Assembly (NCBI GenBank): GCA_946479905.1
Contig: CAMLIA010000038.1
Coordinates: forward strand, 1-26,054
Reading direction: 5' to 3'
Source of the DNA: an uncultured Frankiales bacterium
GTDB taxonomy: Bacteria > Actinomycetota > Actinomycetes > Mycobacteriales > SCTD01
Length of the DNA stretch: 26,054 bases
Shown: positions 15,078-22,162 of the stretch, in pieces
Numbering within the stretch: position 1 is the first letter of the stretch
How the letters are laid out: each line of letters opens with the position of its first letter
Program-made: the position numbers and the translations under genes
The notes under the pieces: model-generated
Seen by the model: the letters and a program-made list of their open reading frames with translations, nothing else
Database searches by the model: none
What the model was told of the DNA's origin: nothing

Positions 15078-17039
15078 CTAGGTGAGGCCGTTCGCGGCGC
15101 GGATGACGTCCACGATCTGGTTCATCACGGCCGTGAGGTCGAAGTCCTTGGGCGTGAAGACGGCCGCGACGCCCTGCTCCTTCAGCCGCGCCTCGTCGGG
15201 TTCCGGGATGATGCCGCCGACGATCACCGGGACGTCGCCGGCTCCCGCCTCGCGCAGCCCCTGCAGGACGGCGGGCACCGCCTCCATGTGCGACCCCGAG
15301 AGGATCGACAGGCCGATCACGTGGACGTCCTCCTCCACCGCGGCGGCCACGATCTGCGCGGGGGTGAGGCGGATCCCCTGGTAGACCACCTCGAAGCCCA
15401 CGTCGCGGCCGCGCACCGCGATCTGCTCGGCACCGTTGGAGTGGCCGTCGAGCCCCGGCTTCCCGACGAGGAAGCGCAGCTTGGAGCCGAGCTCCTCACC
15501 GGTCTGCTTGACCCGGGCCCGGACGGCAGCGATCGCCTCGCCGGCGTCGCCGCCGACGGTGGCGCCCGCGACACCCGTGGGGGCGCGGTACTCGCCGAAG
15601 ACCTCGCGCAGCGCGCCGGCCCACTCCCCCGTCGTGACCCCGGCGCGGGCGCAGGCGAGGGTGGCCTGCATGAGGTTGGCGTCGGTCTTGGCCGCGTCGC
15701 GCAGCTGGAGCAGCGCCTCGTCCACTGCGGCCGCGTCCCGGTCGGCCCGCCACTTCCGGATCGCCTCGATGGCGTGCTGCTCGACGGCCGGGTCCACGGT
15801 GAGGATGGAGCCCTCGCCCAGCAGCGGGTTCGGCTCGGTCGTCGTGAACTTGTTGACGCCGACGACGATGTCCTCGCCGGCCTCGATGCGGCGGCGGCGC
15901 TCGGCGTGCGAGGCGACGAGAGCGGTCTTCATGTAGTCGACGGCCTCGATCGCGCCGCCCATCCCCTGGATCTTGTCGACCTCCTTGCGGACCTGCTCGC
16001 ACAGCTCCGCGACCTTGGCCTCGACGACCACCGAGCCGGTGAAGATGTCGTCGTACTCCAGCAGGTCGGTCTCGTAGGCCAGCACCTGCTGCAGCCGCAG
16101 CGACCACTGCTGGTCCCAGGGGCGCGGCAGGCCGAGCGCCTCGTTCCAGGCCGGCAGCTGCACGGCGCGGGCCCGGGCGTCCTTCGACAGCGTCACCGCG
16201 AGCATCTCCAGCACGATGCGCTGCACGTTGTTCTCGGGCTGGGCCTCCGTCAGGCCGAGGCTGTTCACCTGCACGCCGTAGCGGAACCGGCGGTGCTTCG
16301 GGTCGGCCACGCCGTACCGCTCCTGCAGCAGCTCGTCCCAGAGCCGCGTGAAGGCGCGCATCTTGCACATCTCCTCGATGAACCGCACGCCGGCGTTCAC
16401 GAAGAAGGAGATGCGCGCGCAGACCTCGCCGAAGCGGTCGTCGGGGACCTGGCCGCTGGCCTTCACCGAGTCGAGGACCGCGATCGCGGTGGAGAGCGCG
16501 AAGGCGATCTCCTGGACCGGAGTCGCCCCGGCCTCCTGCAGGTGGTAGCTGCAGATGTTGATCGGGTTCCACTTGGGGATGGAGGTGACCGTGTAGGCCA
16601 CCATGTCGGTGATCAGCCGCAGCGAGGGACCGGGCGGGAAGACGTACGTCCCTCGGCTGAGGTACTCCTTGATGATGTCGTTCTGGGTGGTCCCGGAGAG
16701 GTCCGCGGGGGTGGCGCCCTGCTCCTCCGCGGCGACCTCGTAGAGGGCGAGCAGCCACATCGCGGTGGCGTTGATCGTCATCGACGTGTTCATCTCGGCG
16801 AGCGGGATGCCGTCGAAGAGAGCGCGCATGTCCCCGAGGTGGGACACGGGGACGCCCACCTTGCCGACCTCGCCCTTGGCCAGCTCGCTGTCCGGGTCGT
16901 ACCCGGTCTGGGTCGGGAGGTCGAAGGCGACGCTCAGCCCGGTCTGGCCCTTCGCCAGGTTGGTCCGGTAGAGCTCGTTGCTCTTCGCGGGTGTGCTGTG
17001 ACCTGCGTAGGTCCGCATGACCCAGGGCTTGTCGCGCAT
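15078..17039 (-). CDS. ecm: ethylmalonyl-CoA mutase (MeaA/Ecm), coenzyme B12-dependent
   Basis: This 653-residue fused mutase has a TIM-barrel substrate domain (residues 1-490) and a C-terminal B12-binding domain. Ecm-type marks are RTYAGHST (9-16), AKGQTGLSVAFDLPTQTGYD (29-48), EMNTSMTIN (82-90) and the base-off B12 site GKPGLDGHSNGAEQ with DGHSNG at 531-536 (H533 is the axial ligand). DGHSNG favours ethylmalonyl-CoA mutase over methylmalonyl-CoA mutase, which usually has DGHDRG. The enzyme converts ethylmalonyl-CoA to methylsuccinyl-CoA in the ethylmalonyl-CoA pathway for C2 assimilation. ATG 17039 has GGAGG nine bases upstream and a possible TACGCT -10 at 17063-17068. No crotonyl-CoA carboxylase gene adjoins it. 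The cobalamin adenosyltransferase at 21587 could supply its cofactor. I rate family certainty high and the exact substrate assignment good. Confidence 0.93.
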   Translation of the reverse strand: MRDKPWVMRTYAGHSTPAKSNELYRTNLAKGQTGLSVAFDLPTQTGYDPDSELAKGEVGKVGVPVSHLGDMRALFDGIPLAEMNTSMTINATAMWLLALYEVAAEEQGATPADLSGTTQNDIIKEYLSRGTYVFPPGPSLRLITDMVAYTVTSIPKWNPINICSYHLQEAGATPVQEIAFALSTAIAVLDSVKASGQVPDDRFGEVCARISFFVNAGVRFIEEMCKMRAFTRLWDELLQERYGVADPKHRRFRYGVQVNSLGLTEAQPENNVQRIVLEMLAVTLSKDARARAVQLPAWNEALGLPRPWDQQWSLRLQQVLAYETDLLEYDDIFTGSVVVEAKVAELCEQVRKEVDKIQGMGGAIEAVDYMKTALVASHAERRRRIEAGEDIVVGVNKFTTTEPNPLLGEGSILTVDPAVEQHAIEAIRKWRADRDAAAVDEALLQLRDAAKTDANLMQATLACARAGVTTGEWAGALREVFGEYRAPTGVAGATVGGDAGEAIAAVRARVKQTGEELGSKLRFLVGKPGLDGHSNGAEQIAVRGRDVGFEVVYQGIRLTPAQIVAAAVEEDVHVIGLSILSGSHMEAVPAVLQGLREAGAGDVPVIVGGIIPEPDEARLKEQGVAAVFTPKDFDLTAVMNQIVDVIRAANGLT

Positions 17040-17062
17040 CGGGGGCTACCTCCAGTTGCCGC

Positions 17063-17068
17063 AGCGTA
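17063..17068 (-). promoter_or_regulatory. candidate -10 element (TACGCT) of the mutase gene
   Basis: On the minus strand TACGCT fits TANNNT and lies 23 bases before ATG 17039. This leaves a short leader that contains the GGAGG ribosome-binding site. No convincing -35 box is visible. Confidence 0.35.
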
Positions 17069-17125
17069 ACGAGGGGGTACCCGCGGACGACAGGGGCCAG
17101 CCCCGTGACCTACCGCACCCCGGGG

Positions 17126-17428
17126 TCAGGCGCTGCGGCGGGTCTGGAGCACCCGGTCGAGCTTCGTCACGAACAGGATGCGGCCCACGGCGGGCGTCAC
17201 GTCCTCGAGGACCAGGGTCCGCCCGGCCCGCTGGGCGCGGCGGTGGGCACCGACGAGCACCCCCAGACCGGTGGCGTCGACCGCCTCGAGCCGGGCCAGG
17301 TCCAGGATCAGCTCCCCGTCGCCGTCGTCGACGGCCTGGGCGAGCAGCAGCCGGGCGTCGGCGGCGGCGTGCACGTCGAGCCTCCCCATGAGCGCGAACA
17401 CGTTCGCGGCCATCTGAGCGTGGTTCAC
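17126..17428 (-). CDS. STAS-domain protein (anti-sigma factor antagonist type)
   Basis: This 100-residue single STAS domain resembles SpoIIAA/RsbV. The core motif VDATGLGVLVGAHRRA contains Thr in the position of the phosphorylated Ser of SpoIIAA (DSSGLGV), so it could be switched by a serine/threonine kinase of the RsbW type. Proteins of this family bind an anti-sigma kinase and free a sigma factor, or act in related partner-switching modules. I chose GTG 17428 because GGAGG lies seven bases upstream. The open frame extends to 17500 without a better start. No RsbW-like kinase gene is in the window. It lies 86 bp before the mutase gene and is divergent from the gene at 17587. Confidence 0.85.
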   Translation of the reverse strand: MNHAQMAANVFALMGRLDVHAAADARLLLAQAVDDGDGELILDLARLEAVDATGLGVLVGAHRRAQRAGRTLVLEDVTPAVGRILFVTKLDRVLQTRRSA

Positions 17429-17499
17429 GTGCAGTCCTCCATCCCGCGGAGCAGCCGTCAAGGAGGAAGACGCAGCGACCGGCCCAGCGGTTGCCGACA

Positions 17500-17515
17500 T
17501 GTGACCACGATCACG
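17500..17515. promoter_or_regulatory. CRP/FNR-like palindrome (TGTGA-N6-TCACG)
   Basis: TGTGACCACGATCACG matches the CRP/GlxR-type consensus TGTGA-N6-TCACA except for the final base. It lies almost exactly midway between the divergent starts at 17428 (minus) and 17587 (plus), about 71 bp from each. This is where a regulator could act on both genes. The rest of this 158-bp gap shows no further clear element. Confidence 0.45.
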
Positions 17516-17586
17516 TCCTGAGCGGTGGGCGCCACGCCGCGCCGCCCGCGGTGGCGGGACCGGGCCCGACGTTGCAGGATCAGCCG

Positions 17587-17895
17587 GTGGAGTTCCTCGA
17601 GGGCCCGGTCGCCTCGCTCGCCGTGATGGGCGTGATCGTGCTGCTGTGCCGGTGGGTGTTCTCGACCTCGGCCCGGGACGCCCGCCGCGACCAGCGGGTC
17701 CCGGCCGCTCCCCGGGACCTCGGGCTGCTCGTCCCGGTCGCCAGCGTCCGCACCCGGGAGGACGCTGAGATGCTGCGGACGCTGCTGCAGGAGTCGGGCG
17801 TCCGCGCGACGCTGAGCGAGGACGAGCTCGAGGTGCAGGTGCTCGTGTTCGCCAAGGACGCCGACACCGCCCGGCGGCTGGTCAGCACCCCCTAG
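17587..17895 (+). CDS. small membrane protein with DUF2007-like (putative signal-transducing) domain
   Basis: The protein has 102 residues. Residues 9-27 form one membrane helix ([19 protein letters not shown]), preceded by a short N-terminus. The C-terminal part, about residues 45-102, has the alternating strand/helix pattern of DUF2007-type domains: [20 protein letters not shown], then an acidic strand [20 protein letters not shown]. Such domains are usually described as 'putative signal transducing' with no known ligand. I chose GTG 17587 because AGGA lies about seven bases upstream and it places the membrane segment near the start. The frame begins further upstream at TTG 17491, but that segment is low-complexity and overlaps the CRP-like site. 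Its stop overlaps the murA stop in a shared CTAG. Confidence 0.65.
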   Translation: MEFLEGPVASLAVMGVIVLLCRWVFSTSARDARRDQRVPAAPRDLGLLVPVASVRTREDAEMLRTLLQESGVRATLSEDELEVQVLVFAKDADTARRLVSTP

Positions 17896-19160
17896 AAGAG
17901 CGGCTCCGGTCCGGTCTCGCGGCGCACGTCGGCGCCGAGCGACACGAGCGCGTCCACGAAGCCCTCGTAGCCCCGGTCGACGTGGTGCACCTCGTGCACC
18001 TCCGTCACCCCGTCCGCCACGAGGCCCGCCAGCACCAGCGCTGCTCCTGCCCGGATGTCGTGGGCGGTCACCGGCGCCCCGGACAGCTGCGGCTTGCCTC
18101 GTACGACGGCGTGGTGACCGTCGGTGCGGACGTCGGCGCCCAGCCGGACCAGCTCGTTGACGAACATCCACCGCGCCTCGAAGACGTTCTCCGTGACCAT
18201 CGCGGTCCCGTCGGCGATGGCGTTGAGGGTGAGCACCATCGGCTGCAGGTCGGTCGGGAAGCCGGGGTAGGGCAGCGTGACCACGTCGACCGCCCGGGGG
18301 CGCTCGGTCATCACCACCCGGAAGCCGCTCGGGTCGCTCGTCACCGACGCCCCCGCGCTGACGAGCTTGTCGAGCGCGATCTCGAGGTGGTCGGCGCGCC
18401 CGCCGCGGACCGTGATGTCACCGCGGGTCAGGCAGGCGGCCACGGCCCAGGTGCCGGCGACGATCCGGTCCGGCAGGGTCGCGTGCGTGGTCGGCTGCAG
18501 GGAGGAGACGCCCTGCACCTCGAGCGTCGAGGTGCCGATCCCCCCGATCTTCGCGCCCATCGCGACGAGGAACTCGCACAGGTCGACGAGGTCCGGCTCC
18601 CGGGCGGCGTTGTCGATGGTCGTCGTCCCTTCGGCCAGGACCGAAGCGAGGACGAGGGTCTCGGTGGCTCCGACCGAGGGGAAGTCGAGCCACACCGGGG
18701 CTCCCACCAGCTGTCGGGCGGAGGCGATGAGGTAGCCGTGCTCGACGGTCGCCGACGCGCCGAGCTTCTCCAGGCCGGCGACGTGCATGTCGAGCCCGCG
18801 TGACCCGATGGCGTCGCCGCCGGGGAGCGCCACCTTCACCTCGCCGCAGCGGGCCAGGAGCGGCCCGAGCACGGTGATGGACGCGCGCATGCGTCGTACC
18901 AGGTCGTAGTCGGCCTCGTGCCCCGGGACCGCAGGCACCGTGATCTGCACGCTCCCGGGCGAGCGGGCGACGCCGCAGCCGAGCCGGCGCAGCAGCTCGC
19001 TCATGATGGCGACGTCCAGGATGTCCGGGACGTTCGTCAGGGTGGTGGTGCCCTCGGCGAGCAGGGCGGCGGCCATCAGCTTGAGCACGCTGTTCTTCGC
19101 CCCGGTGACATCGACCTCACCCGTGAGCCGGGCGCCGCCTGTCACCACGAACCGCTCCAC
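17892..19160 (-). CDS. murA: UDP-N-acetylglucosamine 1-carboxyvinyltransferase (MurA)
   Basis: This 422-residue enzyme carries out the first committed step of peptidoglycan synthesis, adding enolpyruvate from PEP to UDP-GlcNAc. Visible features are GAKNSVLKL (K22, N23), the PEP loop [16 protein letters not shown] and the C-terminal [13 protein letters not shown] segment. The catalytic Cys of most MurA proteins (C115 in E. coli) is Asp here (D116 in PGGD). The same change in Mycobacterium tuberculosis and Chlamydia MurA keeps activity and gives intrinsic fosfomycin resistance. GTG 19160 is preferred because it gives the family N-terminus [15 protein letters not shown] and a TAGAGT -10-like motif precedes it. 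The longer frame to 20630 is an antisense extension of other genes. It overlaps the convergent DUF2007-like gene by four bases. Confidence 0.95.
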   Translation of the reverse strand: MERFVVTGGARLTGEVDVTGAKNSVLKLMAAALLAEGTTTLTNVPDILDVAIMSELLRRLGCGVARSPGSVQITVPAVPGHEADYDLVRRMRASITVLGPLLARCGEVKVALPGGDAIGSRGLDMHVAGLEKLGASATVEHGYLIASARQLVGAPVWLDFPSVGATETLVLASVLAEGTTTIDNAAREPDLVDLCEFLVAMGAKIGGIGTSTLEVQGVSSLQPTTHATLPDRIVAGTWAVAACLTRGDITVRGGRADHLEIALDKLVSAGASVTSDPSGFRVVMTERPRAVDVVTLPYPGFPTDLQPMVLTLNAIADGTAMVTENVFEARWMFVNELVRLGADVRTDGHHAVVRGKPQLSGAPVTAHDIRAGAALVLAGLVADGVTEVHEVHHVDRGYEGFVDALVSLGADVRRETGPEPLF

Positions 19161-19168
19161 GTCGATCG

Positions 19169-19174
19169 ACTCTA
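19169..19174 (-). promoter_or_regulatory. candidate -10 element (TAGAGT) for murA
   Basis: On the minus strand TAGAGT matches TANNNT and lies eight bases before the murA GTG, with no Shine-Dalgarno. It shares a 33-bp divergent gap with the lipoprotein gene. Confidence 0.45.
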
Positions 19175-19181
19175 GGTGCCT

Positions 19182-19187
19182 TACGTT
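19182..19187 (+). promoter_or_regulatory. candidate -10 element (TACGTT) for the lipoprotein gene
   Basis: TACGTT matches TANNNT, and the ATG at 19194 follows after six bases. The gap contains no Shine-Dalgarno, so a leaderless transcript is likely. Confidence 0.45.
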
Positions 19188-19193
19188 CAGGGC

Positions 19194-19676
19194 ATGCGAC
19201 GCTCCCTGCTCCTCGTGGCGCTGCTGGCCGGCTGCTCCTCCGGGTCCGCCCCGCACGCCGCTCCCCCGTCGGTGGCGCCCACGACGGCCAAGCCGGTCGT
19301 GACCAGGCCGGCGTTCGCGGTCACGGTGCTCGCGGCGCCCCTGAAGTTCGTGAGCGCCGACGGCAACCTGGGGTGCACGATCGAGTCGGCGTACGCCCGC
19401 TGCGACCCCGCCCACCGCGCCTGGCGGCTGCCCCCCGAGCCGTCGGACTGCGCCAGCGGCTGGGGCCACGGCATCGAGCTGCAGGCGGGGACCCGGGCTG
19501 CCTTCTTCTGCGGGAGCGACTCGGTCGCGGGTGGCAAGCGGGTGCTGGCGCCCGGCCACGCCCTTCGCCTGGACTTCGTCCAGTGCGACGCGGTCAGCGC
19601 CACCACCGTGCACTGCCACGACACGGGCGACGCGCACGGCTTCACGATCAGCAGGGCCAAGTACTCGCTGACCTGA
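19194..19676 (+). CDS. small lipoprotein, DUF6636-like
   Basis: This 160-residue protein has a lipoprotein signal peptide: [14 protein letters not shown] with lipobox LAGC, so C14 would be lipidated. A Pro/Thr/Ala-rich linker follows. The mature domain has the pattern [24 protein letters not shown], and later C residues at even spacing ([30 protein letters not shown]). These six or so Cys suggest disulfides outside the cell. The layout resembles DUF6636-type secreted actinobacterial proteins, whose function is unknown. ATG 19194 is supported by the lipobox distance. The gene is divergent from murA. Confidence 0.72.
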   Translation: MRRSLLLVALLAGCSSGSAPHAAPPSVAPTTAKPVVTRPAFAVTVLAAPLKFVSADGNLGCTIESAYARCDPAHRAWRLPPEPSDCASGWGHGIELQAGTRAAFFCGSDSVAGGKRVLAPGHALRLDFVQCDAVSATTVHCHDTGDAHGFTISRAKYSLT

Positions 19677-19677
19677 C

Positions 19678-19705
19678 GCAACTTCCGGGGCACAGGGGGC
19701 GTCCT
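19678..19705 (+). promoter_or_regulatory. candidate ECF-type promoter upstream of the sigma factor gene
   Basis: GCAACTT (19678-19684), a 15-base spacer and CGTCCT (19700-19705) carry the AAC and CGT cores common to ECF promoters. If used, transcription would begin near 19711-19713, close to the GTG at 19713. This could be an autoregulatory promoter of the downstream sigma gene. Confidence 0.3.
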
Positions 19706-19706
19706 G

Positions 19707-20225
19707 ATGGTCGTGAACGAGACGTTCGAGGACTACGTGGTGGCGCGCTCGGCCGCACTGCTGCGGACGTCCTACCTGCTGACGGGCAACCGCGCCGACG
19801 CCGAGGACCTGCTGCAGACGACGCTGGCCAAGACCTACCTCGCGTGGGACCGGATCCGCGACCACGAGGCCGTCGACGGCTACGTCCGGCGCACCATGCT
19901 CAACACCCGGACCAGCTTCTGGCGGCGCAAGCGGCCCGAGAGCCTGTACGACGTGCTGCCCGAGCGACCGGGGCGGGACGCCGAGGCCGACGCCGACCTG
20001 CACGACGCCCTGTGGTCCGCCCTCGGCCGGCTCGGCCGCCGGCAGCGGGCCGTCCTGGTGCTCCGGTACTACGAGGAGCTGAGCGAGGCCGAGACGGCCG
20101 CCCTGCTCGGGGTCTCCGTCGGCACCGTCAAGTCCACTGCCTCCCGCGCCCTGGCCGCCCTGCGGCGCGACGCCTCGCTGCGCGACGACCCCCGCGCCGC
20201 CCTCCCCCTCGGAGCCCAGCCATGA
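19707..20225 (+). CDS. ECF RNA polymerase sigma factor, SigE-type family
   Basis: This 172-residue sigma factor has region 2 near residues 6-60 ([34 protein letters not shown]) and region 4 near 105-155 ([20 protein letters not shown] and the helix-turn-helix [20 protein letters not shown]). It belongs to the SigE-type group common in actinomycetes (YLLTGN, WRRKRPE). ATG 19707 has AGGGGG upstream. GTG 19713 is a possible alternative and would start at the family-like NETFEDYV. Sigma factors of this group usually work with a membrane partner encoded next to them, and the gene at 20305 fits. Its stop TGA overlaps the ATGA start of a 28-codon ORF. Target promoters are unknown. Confidence 0.9.
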   Translation: MVVNETFEDYVVARSAALLRTSYLLTGNRADAEDLLQTTLAKTYLAWDRIRDHEAVDGYVRRTMLNTRTSFWRRKRPESLYDVLPERPGRDAEADADLHDALWSALGRLGRRQRAVLVLRYYEELSEAETAALLGVSVGTVKSTASRALAALRRDASLRDDPRAALPLGAQP

Positions 20226-20308
20226 GCCCTCGTCCAGCGACGAAGTCGGAGACCTGGATGTGCCAGGACGCGGCCACCCTTCCCGTTTCACAAGGAGTCC
20301 GGTCATGA
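20222..20308 (+). CDS. possible 28-residue mini-ORF coupling sigma factor and membrane protein genes
   Basis: ATG 20222 overlaps the sigma-factor stop as ATGA, and the stop TGA at 20306-20308 overlaps the ATG of the next gene as ATGA. GGAG lies about seven bases before the start. The peptide begins [14 protein letters not shown] and has no signal or membrane segment. The start sequence ATGAGCCCTC is repeated at the next gene's start (20305), hinting at a small duplication. It may be a translated leader that couples the two neighbours, or simply spacer sequence. No conservation data were available. Confidence 0.4.
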   Translation: MSPRPATKSETWMCQDAATLPVSQGVRS

Positions 20309-21561
20309 GCCCTCTCGACGACGAGCTGCGCTCGCTTCTGCACGCACGGGCCGACGACGTCGCGCCCGCCCCCGACCCCCTCGGCGGCATCGAGGCCCGC
20401 GCCCGCGGGATCCGCCGCCGGCGGGTGCTCGCGTCGGTCTCGGGTGCGGCCGCCCTCGTCGCCGCGGTCGCCCTCGCCGTACCGCTGCTGGTGTCGGGCG
20501 ACGACACCGCGACCCGCCAGCCGGGCGACGGCCACGTCACCGGGGCCTTCGACCCGGACCACCCGTGGGCGCCGCGAGGGACGCCGATCAGCGACGCGAT
20601 CGACCGGGGCACGGCGGCGACGCTGCTCACGCAGACCTACGCGGGCGGCGAGGAGCTCTACTACGCGGGCAACGGCTCCTACGGCTACGTCCGTCGCACG
20701 CCCGACGGCCGCGAGACGACCGGCAAGCAGCCGCTCCCCTCCGACCTGCGGGTGCTCGCGTGGGCGCTGCCCTCGGTCGGCGACCCGCACCCCGCGCGGC
20801 TGGTCGTGATCGCGGCGCCGGACGCCACCGTCGAGTACGCGAGCAACGGGCGGAGCTACGACACGATCAGCGACGTCGGCCAGGCGCCGAAGGGCATCGG
20901 GCTCGTCCCGATCGAGGCCGACGACCCGAACGACACCATCCGGGTCACGGAGGCGGACGGCACCACCGTCGTCCAGCAGGCACCGGACTGGACGCCGCCT
21001 GCCGGCAGCCCCCCGACCAACCTGGTGACGTGGGTCCACCGCGGCGACGCCGCGCTGCAGCCACCGACCGCCGATGTCGTGCACGCCTTCACGCAGGCGA
21101 CCGGGCACTCCGACGACAGCAGGGCGCACTACGCGTCGCTGTACGACGGGGAGGTCAAGGGCGTCCGCTACACGATCGGGCAGGGCTGGTACGACGGCGA
21201 CACCGCCGCCCGCACCTTCGGCTTCACCAGCACGGGCCAGGTGTTCCTCGGACCGCAGACCCCGATGGACACCGACCTGATCGCGCTGCTCGTCGACAGC
21301 ATCCCCGGATCGAGCACCGACCTGCTGGTGCTGGTCCCCCGCCCGGGCACGGGCCAGCTGTCCTACTCCCCCGACGCCACCACGGCCTTCAGCCCGGTCG
21401 CCAGCGGCCGCAGCGACCTCAACGGCGTGGGGCTGGTGGACCGCGCGCCGACGGCGTCGACCGACCGGATCGAGCAGCTCGACGGTGACGGCAACCTCGA
21501 CCACCCGATCTACCGCGGGCCGGTGCAGCCCTTCCTCTGCGCCGCCAAGGAGTGCGGCTGA
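20305..21561 (+). CDS. membrane-anchored protein, candidate anti-sigma partner of the ECF sigma factor
   Basis: This 418-residue protein has a short charged N-terminal segment ([20 protein letters not shown]), basic RRRR before the membrane, and one helix at about residues 41-64 ([22 protein letters not shown]). A large extracytoplasmic domain of about 350 residues follows. The latter is rich in beta strands and Asp/Thr and has a C-terminal pair of cysteines. A cytoplasmic N-terminus, one membrane helix and an external domain are the usual layout of anti-sigma factors or signal-sensing partners, but no zinc-finger HxxxCxxC motif is seen, so the assignment is inferred. ATG 20305 is strongly supported by AAGGAG seven bases upstream. 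The gene follows the sigma factor and is followed by a leaderless adenosyltransferase gene. Confidence 0.75.
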   Translation: MSPLDDELRSLLHARADDVAPAPDPLGGIEARARGIRRRRVLASVSGAAALVAAVALAVPLLVSGDDTATRQPGDGHVTGAFDPDHPWAPRGTPISDAIDRGTAATLLTQTYAGGEELYYAGNGSYGYVRRTPDGRETTGKQPLPSDLRVLAWALPSVGDPHPARLVVIAAPDATVEYASNGRSYDTISDVGQAPKGIGLVPIEADDPNDTIRVTEADGTTVVQQAPDWTPPAGSPPTNLVTWVHRGDAALQPPTADVVHAFTQATGHSDDSRAHYASLYDGEVKGVRYTIGQGWYDGDTAARTFGFTSTGQVFLGPQTPMDTDLIALLVDSIPGSSTDLLVLVPRPGTGQLSYSPDATTAFSPVASGRSDLNGVGLVDRAPTASTDRIEQLDGDGNLDHPIYRGPVQPFLCAAKECG

Positions 21562-21573
21562 CCCAGGGAACCG

Positions 21574-21579
21574 TAGGCT
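21574..21579 (+). promoter_or_regulatory. candidate -10 element (TAGGCT) for the adenosyltransferase gene
   Basis: TAGGCT is followed by seven bases and then ATG 21587. The -10 hexamer and spacing are the same as before the SnoaL gene at 1746, and no Shine-Dalgarno is present. Confidence 0.5.
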
Positions 21580-21586
21580 CGGCCGC

Positions 21587-22162
21587 ATGAACGTCCACCT
21601 CACGCGCATCTACACCAAGACCGGCGACAACGGCACGACCGCGCTGGGCGACAACAGCCGCGTGAGCAAGACCGACCCGCGGCTCGACGCCTACGCCGAC
21701 GTCGACGAGGCCAACAGCGCGATCGGCGTCGCCCTGGCTCTCGGCCAGCTCCCGGAGGACGTCTGGACCCTGCTGCGGCGGGTCCAGAACGACCTGTTCG
21801 ACGTCGGCGCCGACCTCTCGACCCCCATCGTCACCGAGGACCTCGGCTACGTCCCGCTCCGCGTCCTGCCCGAGTACACCAAGCGCCTCGAGGACGCCTG
21901 CGACCTCTACAACGCGGAGCTGAGGAAGCTCGACAGCTTCATCCTCCCGGGCGGTACGCCGGGTGCGGCTCTGCTGCACGTCGCGCGCACGGTGGTACGA
22001 CGGGCGGAGCGCGCGGTGTGGGCGCTGATCGAGGTCGACGGCGCGCGCACCAACACCGAGGCGGCGCTGTACCTGAACCGGCTGTCGGACCTGCTGTTCA
22101 TCCTGTCCCGCACGGCGAACCCGGACGGCGACGTCCTCTGGAAGCCCGGCGGCGAGCGCTAG
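21587..22162 (+). CDS. cob(I)yrinic acid a,c-diamide adenosyltransferase, PduO type
   Basis: This 191-residue protein has the PduO-type ATP-binding start TKTGDNGTT (10-18) and the helical signature ARTVVRRAERAVWAL with RRAER, followed by NTEAALYLNRLSDLLFILSR. It transfers the adenosyl group of ATP to cob(I)alamin to give adenosylcobalamin. The product is the cofactor of the mutase at 15078-17039. Its length fits the family (about 190). ATG 21587 is preferred over the upstream frame because of the family N-terminus and the TAGGCT motif. In actinobacteria this gene commonly lies near murA and the ATP synthase operon. The stop TAG abuts the GTG of the next gene, so cotranscription with the LLM oxidoreductase is likely. 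Confidence 0.93.
   Translation: MNVHLTRIYTKTGDNGTTALGDNSRVSKTDPRLDAYADVDEANSAIGVALALGQLPEDVWTLLRRVQNDLFDVGADLSTPIVTEDLGYVPLRVLPEYTKRLEDACDLYNAELRKLDSFILPGGTPGAALLHVARTVVRRAERAVWALIEVDGARTNTEAALYLNRLSDLLFILSRTANPDGDVLWKPGGER

Noticed and set aside
11766..17069. 1767-codon open frame on the plus strand, antisense to the BNR protein and mutase
   Set aside because: Low-complexity Arg/Val/Gly/Asp-rich translation with no domain, opposite to clearly coding genes. Such long frames are typical artefacts of high G+C.
17093..17104. GGGGC-CA-GCCCC dyad between the STAS and mutase genes
   Set aside because: The 2-base loop cannot form a stable hairpin and short GC dyads are expected by chance here. An operator role is not supported.
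19161..20630. N-terminal extension of the murA frame
   Set aside because: It is antisense to the lipoprotein and sigma genes and lies before the normal MurA start [11 protein letters not shown].
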